From assembly GCA_963526495.1 (NCBI GenBank), contig CAURNT010000033.1, positions 1-12,218 of the forward strand: 12,218 bases of DNA. The letters are read 5' to 3'. A program made the translations under genes and the position numbers. The DNA comes from CAURNT01 sp963526495. GTDB lineage: Bacteria; Fusobacteriota; Fusobacteriia; Fusobacteriales; Leptotrichiaceae. Under the pieces are notes generated by a model. It made no database searches and was not told where the DNA came from. It saw nothing but the letters and a program-made list of their open reading frames with translations. Shown piece by piece: positions 1-6,491 of this stretch (the first letter of the stretch is position 1; every line of letters starts with the position of its first letter).

Positions 1-277
1 AAATATATCAAACTTGAGGGTAACAACTATACCCTTGATACTAGTTTGAGAGTTATGTCATCTAGTAAATATATCAAACAAGTATATCAGAAGCTCAATC
101 ATTGTTAAAGTTTGAGAGTTATGTCATCTAGTAAATATATCAAACTTCAATCTTAAATCTTCGTAAGTGTCATATGTTTGAGAGTTATGTCATCTAGTAA
201 ATATATCAAACATTAACTCAAATAATAAGAGGTGAGTTACAGTTTGAGAGTTATGTCATCTAGTAAATATATCAAAC
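1..277 (+). CRISPR. Type II CRISPR array, 3' end (cut at left edge)
   Basis: Four full 36-nt repeats lie at 44-79, 110-145, 176-211 and 242-277, and the last 13 nt of another at 1-13. All copies are identical; each starts GTTTGAGAG and ends ATATCAAAC. Spacers at 14-43, 80-109, 146-175 and 212-241 are each exactly 30 nt and unrelated to one another. Repeat length, spacer length and the GTTT...AAAC ends fit type II (Cas9) arrays. The + strand is the crRNA strand, because the repeat 5' half pairs with the anti-repeat of the tracrRNA just downstream. The leader, the newest spacers and the cas genes must therefore lie left of the window or elsewhere. The terminal repeat is not degenerate, unlike in many old arrays. 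Subtype (II-A or II-C) cannot be decided without cas genes. Confidence 0.97.
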
Positions 278-290
278 CCCAAAATAAAAT

Positions 291-319
291 TTGCATTTTA
301 TTAAAAAATAGGTTATTAT
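291..319 (+). promoter_or_regulatory. Promoter of the tracrRNA
   Basis: A -35 box TTGCAT (291-296) and a -10 box TATTAT (314-319) are separated by exactly 17 nt. This predicts a transcription start near 326-327, right at the start of the strongest anti-repeat pairing. The promoter sits in the 47 nt between the last CRISPR repeat and the anti-repeat. The -10 box overlaps an extra stretch (317-324) that is also complementary to the repeat. The start site is predicted from spacing only. Confidence 0.7.
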
Positions 320-325
320 ATTATT

Positions 326-427
326 AGATGACATGACGTGTTCAAATAGGACATTGTCGAGAGTACTCATTTAGTGAGTTGTTGCGGTTGCAACGTAATT
401 TAAGATAGATTTATTCTATCTTTTTTT
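326..427 (+). ncRNA. tracrRNA of the type II CRISPR-Cas system
   Basis: This RNA pairs with crRNA repeats so that RNase III and Cas9 can process and use them. Positions 325-337 (TAGATGACATGAC) pair with repeat bases 9-21, with one G·U. Bases 338-341 (GTGT) lie opposite repeat GA as an asymmetric bulge. Bases 342-347 (TCAAAT) pair with repeat bases 1-6. The layout matches the S. pyogenes upper stem, GA/4-nt bulge and lower stem. A small nexus-like hairpin follows (GAC 350-352 with GTC 356-358). Next come a stem ACTCA/TGAGT (365-369/375-379) and a stem GTTGC/GCAAC (381-385/390-394). A terminator stem of 8 bp (402-409/415-422) with a T-run to 427 ends it. The length from the predicted start is about 100 nt, close to known short tracrRNAs. 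The partner Cas9 is not in the window. Confidence 0.92.
402..427 (+). terminator. Rho-independent terminator of tracrRNA (and array)
   Basis: A perfect 8-bp stem, AAGATAGA (402-409) with TCTATCTT (415-422), encloses a 5-nt loop, and a run of T continues to 427. It ends the tracrRNA. Because no terminator is visible between the last repeat and this point, it would also stop array transcripts that read through, isolating the CRISPR locus from gyrB. Confidence 0.88.
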
Positions 428-619
428 ATTATAATAAAATTTATTTTTTTTAAAAATTTTTCAAATTATTTTTATAAAAAATATATTCATTTAATTATAA
501 AAAAATAAAAAGTAAATATTTTTTAAACCTTATATTTTATATATTAAAATTTATTTTTATTTTATGTTTTTTTCACTGTACTATTAATGTTAAATTAAGG
601 TTGTTTTTTATCGTAAACC
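428..619. other. A-tract-rich intergenic spacer without a gene
   Basis: This stretch between the tracrRNA terminator and the gyrB promoter is almost entirely A and T, with repeated A- and T-tracts. I see no open reading frame with a ribosome binding site, no convincing hairpin and no cluster of DnaA boxes on either strand. Phased A-tracts here could bend DNA or act as UP elements for the gyrB promoter; that is only inference. Confidence 0.5.
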
Positions 620-658
620 TTTAAAAAATCTTGATTTTATGCTATAATTATATATAAA
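620..658 (+). promoter_or_regulatory. Promoter region of the gyrB operon
   Basis: The best candidate is an extended -10 element, TGC followed by TATAAT (640-648), with a weak -35-like TTTAAA 17 nt upstream (620-625). It predicts a start near 655. An overlapping alternative is TTGATT (631-636), a 16-nt spacer and TATAAA (653-658), predicting a start near 665. Either gives a very short leader before the GGAGGG ribosome binding site at 671-676. Which one is used cannot be told from sequence. Confidence 0.6.
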
Positions 659-679
659 AGAAAATAATGTGGAGGGAAT

Positions 680-2629
680 ATGTCAGATAAAAATTATGGT
701 GGAGATAGTATTACAGTCTTAGAAGGATTGGAAGCTGTTAGAGTAAGACCAGGAATGTATATAGGATCTACTGGAACAAGTGGATTGCATCACTTAGTTT
801 GGGAGATAGTTGATAATAGTATAGATGAAGCTTTAGCAGGATTTTGTGATACGATAACTATTAAAATGTTGCCTAATTCTGTGATAGAAATAACAGATAA
901 TGGTAGAGGGATACCAACAGAAACTCATAAATCAGGGAAATCAACTTTAGAAGTTGTAATGACAGTGCTTCATGCAGGAGGTAAGTTTGATAATTCAAAT
1001 TATCAATTTTCAGGAGGGCTTCATGGAGTTGGAGTATCAGTAGTTAATGCGTTATCAGAAGAATTAATAGCAACGGTTACAAGAGATGGTAAAGTTGTAA
1101 GACAAACATTTTCAAAAGGTAAACCTATAACTGAAGCGTTGGAAATAGGAAAAGCTCCTAAAAATGCTCATGGTACAACTATTAGTTTTAAACCTGATGC
1201 AGAAATATTTGAAAATATAAATTTTGAATATTCGGTATTAGAAAGAAGATTAAAAGAATTAGCATATTTAAATAGTGGGTTAAAAATAATTTTAATAGAT
1301 GAAAGAGATAAGGAAAATATTAAACAAGTTGATTTTTGTTTTGAAGGTGGTATAAAAGATTTTGTAAGAGAAATCTCAGATGGAGATAATATTATAGGTA
1401 ATGTAATATACATGAAAGATCAAGTTGTTTTATCTAAAAATGAATTTGATGATGATGGGAATCCACTTCCTGATAAATATTCAGAAGTTGAAATTGCCAT
1501 GACTTATAGAAATGCTCAAGATACAAGAGAATATTCATTTGTTAATAATATTAATACGTATGATGGTGGAACTCATGTATCAGGATTCAGAACAGCTTTA
1601 ACTCGTATAATGAATGATATGGCACGTACTTTAGGTAAAAAAGGTAATTTCCAAGGTAGTGATGTTAGAGAGGGGTTGGTTTGCGTAATAAACTTAAAAT
1701 ATCCAGAACCTCAATTTGAATCACAAACTAAATCAAAACTTGGGACAACAGAAGCAACAGGAATAGTATCTGGTGTAGTTTCTAATAAACTTAAAATGCA
1801 TTTAGAAGATAATCCTAAAGAAACTGAGGTTATAATAAATAAAATATCTATATCTAAAGATGCTCGTGAGGCAGCAAAAAAAGCACGTGAAGCAGTTACT
1901 AAAAAAAATAGTTTTGAATTTGGTTCACTTCCTGGTAAACTTGCAGATTGTCAATCGAAAGATCCAACTATTTCAGAGGTCTTTATAGTCGAAGGAGATA
2001 GTGCAGGAGGTTCTGCAAAACAAGGAAGAAAGAGAGAATTTCAAGCAATACTTCCGTTACGTGGTAAGATATTGAATGTTGAAAAAGCTAATGAACACAA
2101 GATACTTGAAAATTCAGAAATAAAAAATATGATAACAGCGTTTGGTACAGGTATACTTGATAGATTTGATGTTGAAAAATTAAGATATCATAAAATAATA
2201 ATAATGACAGATGCCGATGTTGATGGTGCTCACATTAGAACGCTTATGCTTACATTCTTCTATAGATATTTAAGAGAATTAATTAATCGTGGACACATAT
2301 ATATAGCGCAACCACCATTGTATAAAATAACAGTAGGTAAAAGTATTAAGTATGCTTATTCAGATGCTGAACTTAAAGCAATTACCTCAGTTATAGAAAG
2401 AGAAAATAGAAGATATAATATACAAAGATATAAAGGGTTGGGAGAAATGAATCCAGAACAGCTTTATGAAACTACAATGGACCCAGAGGTTAGAACTCTT
2501 TTAAAAGTAACATTAGAAGATGCACAGTATGCAGATCAAATGTTTAATATATTGATGGGAGATAAGGTTGAACCAAGACGTGCATTTATTGAAGAGCATG
2601 CAACTTATGTTAGAAATTTAGATATATAA
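680..2629 (+). CDS. gyrB: DNA gyrase subunit B
   Basis: This is the ATPase subunit of gyrase, which with GyrA introduces negative supercoils into DNA in the cytoplasm. The GHKL ATPase domain is intact: E42 in EIVDNSIDEA (the general base, same number as in E. coli), D73 in DNGRGIP and the lid glycines in GGLHGVG (112-118). The TOPRIM domain has E438 in EGDSAGGSAKQGR and D511/D513/D515 in DADVDGAH, the metal-binding acids. The C-terminal signature YKGLGEMNPEQLYETTMDP is present. At 649 aa it is the short form that lacks the large insert of the ~800-aa enterobacterial protein. The ATG has GGAGGG 3 nt upstream (671-676). The downstream partner gyrA and its GyrA-box make gyrase more likely than ParE. 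Confidence 0.98.
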   Translation: MSDKNYGGDSITVLEGLEAVRVRPGMYIGSTGTSGLHHLVWEIVDNSIDEALAGFCDTITIKMLPNSVIEITDNGRGIPTETHKSGKSTLEVVMTVLHAGGKFDNSNYQFSGGLHGVGVSVVNALSEELIATVTRDGKVVRQTFSKGKPITEALEIGKAPKNAHGTTISFKPDAEIFENINFEYSVLERRLKELAYLNSGLKIILIDERDKENIKQVDFCFEGGIKDFVREISDGDNIIGNVIYMKDQVVLSKNEFDDDGNPLPDKYSEVEIAMTYRNAQDTREYSFVNNINTYDGGTHVSGFRTALTRIMNDMARTLGKKGNFQGSDVREGLVCVINLKYPEPQFESQTKSKLGTTEATGIVSGVVSNKLKMHLEDNPKETEVIINKISISKDAREAAKKAREAVTKKNSFEFGSLPGKLADCQSKDPTISEVFIVEGDSAGGSAKQGRKREFQAILPLRGKILNVEKANEHKILENSEIKNMITAFGTGILDRFDVEKLRYHKIIIMTDADVDGAHIRTLMLTFFYRYLRELINRGHIYIAQPPLYKITVGKSIKYAYSDAELKAITSVIERENRRYNIQRYKGLGEMNPEQLYETTMDPEVRTLLKVTLEDAQYADQMFNILMGDKVEPRRAFIEEHATYVRNLDI

Positions 2630-2640
2630 AATTTAAGATA

Positions 2641-2646
2641 GAGGTG
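2641..2646 (+). promoter_or_regulatory. Ribosome binding site that sets the gyrA start
   Basis: GAGGTG ends 4 nt before the ATG at 2651. This supports the upstream start and therefore the acidic N-terminal extension of GyrA. The internal Met codons 33 and 38 lack a well-spaced Shine-Dalgarno sequence. Confidence 0.7.
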
Positions 2647-2650
2647 AAAA

Positions 2651-5245
2651 ATGTCGGATAAATATGATGAATTTGATGATTTAGAAAAAGAAATTATTGA
2701 AGAAACAGAAGATAATACGGAAGATAGTGCTGAAGTATTAGAGGTAATGCGTAGAACAGAAATGTCTAATGAAATACCTATATTCATAGAAGATGAAATT
2801 AAAAATTCATATTTAGATTATTCTATGAGTGTTATAGTTTCTCGTGCACTACCAGATGTTAGAGATGGATTAAAACCAGTTCATAGAAGAATTTTATTTG
2901 CTATGAATGATATGGGTATGGGGTATGATAAACCGTATAAGAAATCAGCAAGAATAGTTGGGGAAGTATTAGGTAAATATCATCCACACGGAGATAGTGC
3001 AGTGTATAATTCTATGGTAAGAATGGCACAAGATTTTAATACTAGATATATGTTAGTTGATGGACATGGAAACTTTGGGTCTGTTGATGGAGATTCAGCT
3101 GCAGCAATGAGATATACGGAAGCTCGTATGGCAAAAATTACATCAGAATTACTTGTGGATATAGATAAAGATACTATAGATTGGAGAAAGAATTTTGATG
3201 AAAGTTTAGATGAGCCTAAAGTTCTTCCGGCTAAACTTCCAAATTTATTATTAAATGGTACTACTGGAATAGCTGTAGGAATGGCTACGAATATTCCACC
3301 TCATAATTTGAGAGAAGTATCAGATGCTATAGTTGCTTTAATAGATAATAAAGATATTAGTGTTGATGAATTAATTGCACATATTAAAGGACCTGATTTT
3401 CCAACTGGAGGTATAATATACGGTAAATCAGGAATATACTCAGCGTATAAAACAGGTAGAGGTAAGGTAAGAGTTTCAGGTAAAACTCATATAGAAAAAG
3501 ATAAAAAGTCAGGAAAAGAATCAATAGTAATTACTGAAATCCCTTATCAAGTAAATAGAGCTAAACTTATAGAAAGAATAGCAGAACTTGTTAAAGATAA
3601 AAGGATTACAGGGATATCTGATTTGAGGGATGAAAGTAAAACAGATACAAGAATTGTTATAGAACTAAAAAAAGGTGAAGAAAGTGAATTGATATTAAAT
3701 AGTTTGTATAAATTTACAGATCTTCAAACAACTTTTGGTATAATAATGCTTGCATTAGTTAATGATGTGCCTCGTGTATTAAATTTAAAGCAAATATTAG
3801 TTAAATACTTAGAACATAGATATGATGTAATAGTAAGAAAAACTAGATATGAATTAAATAAAGCTAAGAAAAGAGCACATATATTAGAAGGATTTAGAAA
3901 AGCATTAGATCATATAGATGAAATTATTAGAATAATAAGAGCATCAAGTGATGGTAATACTGCTCGTATAGCATTGATGGAAAAATTTGATTTTACAGAT
4001 ATACAAGCAAGAGCTATACTTGATATGAGATTACAAAGATTAACAGGTCTTGAAAGAGAAAAAATTGAAAATGAATATAAAGAATTATTGATTTTAATTA
4101 AAGATTTAGAAGATATATTAGCTAATGATTCAAGAGTATATGAAATAATTAGAAATGAAGTATTAGAGCTTAAAGAAAAATACGGTGATGATAGACGTAC
4201 TGATATTGAGAATGATAGATTAGAAATAGGAATAGAAGATTTAATTAAAAATGAAGATGTTATAGTTACTATAACTAAAAAAGGATATATTAAACGTATG
4301 TCACTAGATGCATATAAAGCACAAAAAAGAGGTGGACAAGGAGTATCAAGTACAACTACAGTTGAAGATGATGTTCTTAAGGATATATACACTGCTAAAA
4401 CTTTAGATAAGCTTATGATATTTAGTGATAAAGGTAAAGTATATTCTACTAAGGTTTATGAAATTGCTGAAAGTTCTAAACAAGCACGTGGTAAATTGAT
4501 TCAAAATATTATAGATCTTGAAGAAAATGAAAAGGTAAGTGTAATTATTAGAGTTGATGAAAAAGAAAATGATACAAGAGATTTAGTATTTATTACTAAG
4601 AGTGGAATAATTAAGAAAACTAAGCTTGAAGAATTTAGAAGTATAAATAAAAATGGTAAAAAAGCATTGACATTTAAAGATGATAGTGATGAAGTTAAAT
4701 TTGTTGGTGTAACATCAGGAAGTGGAAATGATGAAATATTTATAGCAACTAAAGATGGAATAGCTATTAGATTTAGTGAAAAAGATATACGTTCTATGGG
4801 AAGAAGTGCAGCAGGAGTTAGAGCAATTAAATTAAATGAAGGTGATGCTGTAGTTTCAGCTGATATCATTAATAGTAATGATGATATTGAAAAATTAACT
4901 GTACTTACTATAAGTTCTAAAGGGTATGGTAAGAGAACACCATTAGAAGATTATAAGACTCAATCAAGAGGTGGAAAAGGTCTTAAGAATTATAAGTTAG
5001 TAGGAGAAAATAATTTTGTAGTTTATTCTGCGATAATTAAAGAAAATGAAGTAGAAAATGGAGAAATTAACCTTATAGCTATATCTTCTAGTGGAACAGT
5101 TATTAGAACAATTATTAAAGATTTATCTGTAATAGGAAGAAGTACTCAAGGTGTTAGAATACAAAAATTAAAACATAAAGATGAGTATTTAGTTTCAGCC
5201 GATAGAGTGATTTCTGAAAGCAAAGAGGAAGATGTAGAAGATTAG
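2651..5245 (+). CDS. gyrA: DNA gyrase subunit A
   Basis: This is the DNA-cleaving and -wrapping subunit of gyrase. The breakage-reunion domain begins near residue 46. The catalytic tyrosine is Y155 in AAMRYTEAR (E. coli Y122), next to R154. The quinolone region reads HPHGDSAVYN, with S116 (E. coli S83) and N120 where E. coli has D87. The C-terminal beta-pinwheel starts after about residue 530 and carries a GyrA-box, QKRGGQG (558-564), a slight variant of QRRGGKG. A second copy-like loop is QSRGGKG (771-777). The GyrA-box separates it from topoisomerase IV ParC. The protein has about 33 extra, strongly acidic residues before the conserved start, and its tail (SESKEEDVED) is also acidic. It starts 21 nt after gyrB and ends at 864 aa, near the usual family length. 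Confidence 0.98.
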   Translation: MSDKYDEFDDLEKEIIEETEDNTEDSAEVLEVMRRTEMSNEIPIFIEDEIKNSYLDYSMSVIVSRALPDVRDGLKPVHRRILFAMNDMGMGYDKPYKKSARIVGEVLGKYHPHGDSAVYNSMVRMAQDFNTRYMLVDGHGNFGSVDGDSAAAMRYTEARMAKITSELLVDIDKDTIDWRKNFDESLDEPKVLPAKLPNLLLNGTTGIAVGMATNIPPHNLREVSDAIVALIDNKDISVDELIAHIKGPDFPTGGIIYGKSGIYSAYKTGRGKVRVSGKTHIEKDKKSGKESIVITEIPYQVNRAKLIERIAELVKDKRITGISDLRDESKTDTRIVIELKKGEESELILNSLYKFTDLQTTFGIIMLALVNDVPRVLNLKQILVKYLEHRYDVIVRKTRYELNKAKKRAHILEGFRKALDHIDEIIRIIRASSDGNTARIALMEKFDFTDIQARAILDMRLQRLTGLEREKIENEYKELLILIKDLEDILANDSRVYEIIRNEVLELKEKYGDDRRTDIENDRLEIGIEDLIKNEDVIVTITKKGYIKRMSLDAYKAQKRGGQGVSSTTTVEDDVLKDIYTAKTLDKLMIFSDKGKVYSTKVYEIAESSKQARGKLIQNIIDLEENEKVSVIIRVDEKENDTRDLVFITKSGIIKKTKLEEFRSINKNGKKALTFKDDSDEVKFVGVTSGSGNDEIFIATKDGIAIRFSEKDIRSMGRSAAGVRAIKLNEGDAVVSADIINSNDDIEKLTVLTISSKGYGKRTPLEDYKTQSRGGKGLKNYKLVGENNFVVYSAIIKENEVENGEINLIAISSSGTVIRTIIKDLSVIGRSTQGVRIQKLKHKDEYLVSADRVISESKEEDVED

Positions 5246-5257
5246 AGGTTATAAGTT

Positions 5258-6031
5258 ATGGAAAGATTTAAAAGATTTCTATTTTTACTAACTAATGATA
5301 CTGAAATAAAAGAAATAATTAAATTTTCAAAAAGCCTTAAAGAAAAATTTGGAGATAATATTGAAAATGACCTTGTATATGTTAAAAATTTAGAAATTTA
5401 TGAAAAATTACCTTTGACAATACAAGGTCTAGGTGTTGTTAATAATACAGTAGATTTGGCGAAAGAATATAGAACTATTGAAAATGATAAGTATAATGAT
5501 TATTATATTCAACTTGAACCATATTTTAGAAAAGTTTATACGTTAGAAGGAACAATATTAGATGTAGTTTTAGAAGAATTAAAAGCTTATGATTTACTTG
5601 TTGTTTGTAAAAATGATGGTAATAGATTGAGTGATAATCTTAATGGATTGTTAAAGTATCATTATAAGCCAATGATAATATTGTCAAATACTGATACTGA
5701 TTATAATTTTGATAATATACTTATGCTTAATGATGGAGGATATAGGGTAAATACTACTGTATATCAATATTTTAATATATTTGGTGTTAAGGATATAGAT
5801 GTATTAAGAGTAAATGTAGAAGATGAAAATAGACTTGTTGAAAGATTTGGGTCACAATGTAATATTATTGATAAAAATGGGGATCCATCTAAAATAATAT
5901 TAGAGTATTCTTCTAAATATGATATGTTACTTATGGGTAATTTGAGATATTCTCTTTTAATTGGAAAATTAACAGGACAAGTTGGAGTTAAAGTTTTAGA
6001 AAATACTAAAACTCCAATATTTATAGGGTGA
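5258..6031 (+). CDS. Diverged tandem UspA-like protein
   Basis: I recognise this only as a probable universal-stress-protein-fold protein. Two halves look alike. Residues about 1-147 end in YDLLVVCKND...YHYKPMIIL, and residues about 150-257 end in YDMLLMGNLRYS...VLENTKTPIFIG. The second ending resembles the Usp C-terminal pattern 'D-hydrophobic-MG ... S/G-V-A-x-x-V-L ... P-V-hydrophobic'. The ATP-binding signature of ATP-type Usp proteins (G-2x-G-9x-G-S/T) is not intact in either half, so nucleotide binding is doubtful. There is no signal peptide or membrane segment; it should be cytoplasmic. The ribosome binding site AGAGG (5244-5248) overlaps the gyrA stop codon, so translation is probably coupled. 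The role is unknown; a regulatory or stress function is inference from the fold only. Confidence 0.6.
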   Translation: MERFKRFLFLLTNDTEIKEIIKFSKSLKEKFGDNIENDLVYVKNLEIYEKLPLTIQGLGVVNNTVDLAKEYRTIENDKYNDYYIQLEPYFRKVYTLEGTILDVVLEELKAYDLLVVCKNDGNRLSDNLNGLLKYHYKPMIILSNTDTDYNFDNILMLNDGGYRVNTTVYQYFNIFGVKDIDVLRVNVEDENRLVERFGSQCNIIDKNGDPSKIILEYSSKYDMLLMGNLRYSLLIGKLTGQVGVKVLENTKTPIFIG

Positions 6032-6035
6032 TGTT

Positions 6036-6491
6036 ATGAAAATATTATTGGTTTCAGACTCTCATAGAGATGTAAAATATCTTTATGAAGTAGTAGAAAA
6101 AGAAAATCCAAATATAATTATGTATGCAGGTGATCATAGTAGTGATGCATATGATTTAAATTTAGCTTTTGATATTCCAGTATATATAGTTAGAGGAAAT
6201 TGTGATTATGATGATTATACGGGTATAGATATAGAAGAAATAAAGATAGATGGCTTAGGTAAGGTTATACTTACGCATGGTCATTTATTTGATGTTAAAA
6301 GAAATATGAATAGTATATATACTATGGGCGCTGAAAAAAATGCTAATATGGTGATTTTTGGTCATACACATATACAGCATTTAAGTGAGTTTAATAATAT
6401 TTTATTTGTTAATCCTGGTGCAATAGTAAATCATGAATATGCAATATATCAAGATGGCAAGATAGAATTTAAAGGAGGACGAAATGTTTAA
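6036..6491 (+). CDS. YfcE/MJ0936-family metallophosphoesterase
   Basis: A small calcineurin-like phosphoesterase, probably a cytoplasmic Mn2+-type phosphodiesterase or phosphatase. All metal-binding motifs of the family are present in order: D8-S-H10, G32-D33, G54-N55-C-D, T80-H81-G-H83 and G109-H110-T-H112. The length, 151 aa, is typical of single-domain members. The physiological substrate is not known for most of this family and cannot be read from the sequence. The gene starts 4 nt after the UspA-like gene, and an AGGGTG ribosome binding site overlaps that gene's stop. It overlaps the next gene by 8 nt, so all three are probably translationally coupled. In some bacteria genes of this family sit beside rdgB/rph; that context is absent here. 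Confidence 0.88.
   Translation: MKILLVSDSHRDVKYLYEVVEKENPNIIMYAGDHSSDAYDLNLAFDIPVYIVRGNCDYDDYTGIDIEEIKIDGLGKVILTHGHLFDVKRNMNSIYTMGAEKNANMVIFGHTHIQHLSEFNNILFVNPGAIVNHEYAIYQDGKIEFKGGRNV
6474..6478 (+). promoter_or_regulatory. Ribosome binding site inside the phosphoesterase gene
   Basis: GGAGG with A-rich flanks lies 5 nt before the ATG at 6484, within the last codons of the phosphoesterase gene. It fixes the start of the membrane protein and the 8-nt overlap. Confidence 0.75.

Noticed and set aside
1..277. Promoters within each repeat, as in Neisseria type II-C arrays
   Set aside because: The repeat lacks an extended -10 (TGNTATAAT-like) at its 3' end.
428..619. Replication origin upstream of gyrB
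   Set aside because: The stretch is A+T-rich, but no DnaA-box cluster is present and dnaA, dnaN and recF are not visible.
1168..1413. Minus-strand 81-codon frame inside gyrB
   Set aside because: It is a shadow of gyrB, with no ribosome binding site and low-complexity Ser/Ile/Leu content from antisense A+T-rich codons.
2605..2787. Minus-strand 60-codon frame across the gyrB-gyrA junction
   Set aside because: It is antisense to the acidic GyrA start; the Ser-rich product is the complement of Asp/Glu/Thr codons and has no ribosome binding site.
3910..4392. Minus-strand 160-codon frame inside gyrA
   Set aside because: It is fully covered by conserved GyrA sequence on the other strand; the Ser/Ile/Leu-rich composition is typical of a shadow frame.
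4501..4869. Minus-strand 122-codon frame inside gyrA
   Set aside because: It is antisense to the conserved GyrA pinwheel, with no independent coding signal.
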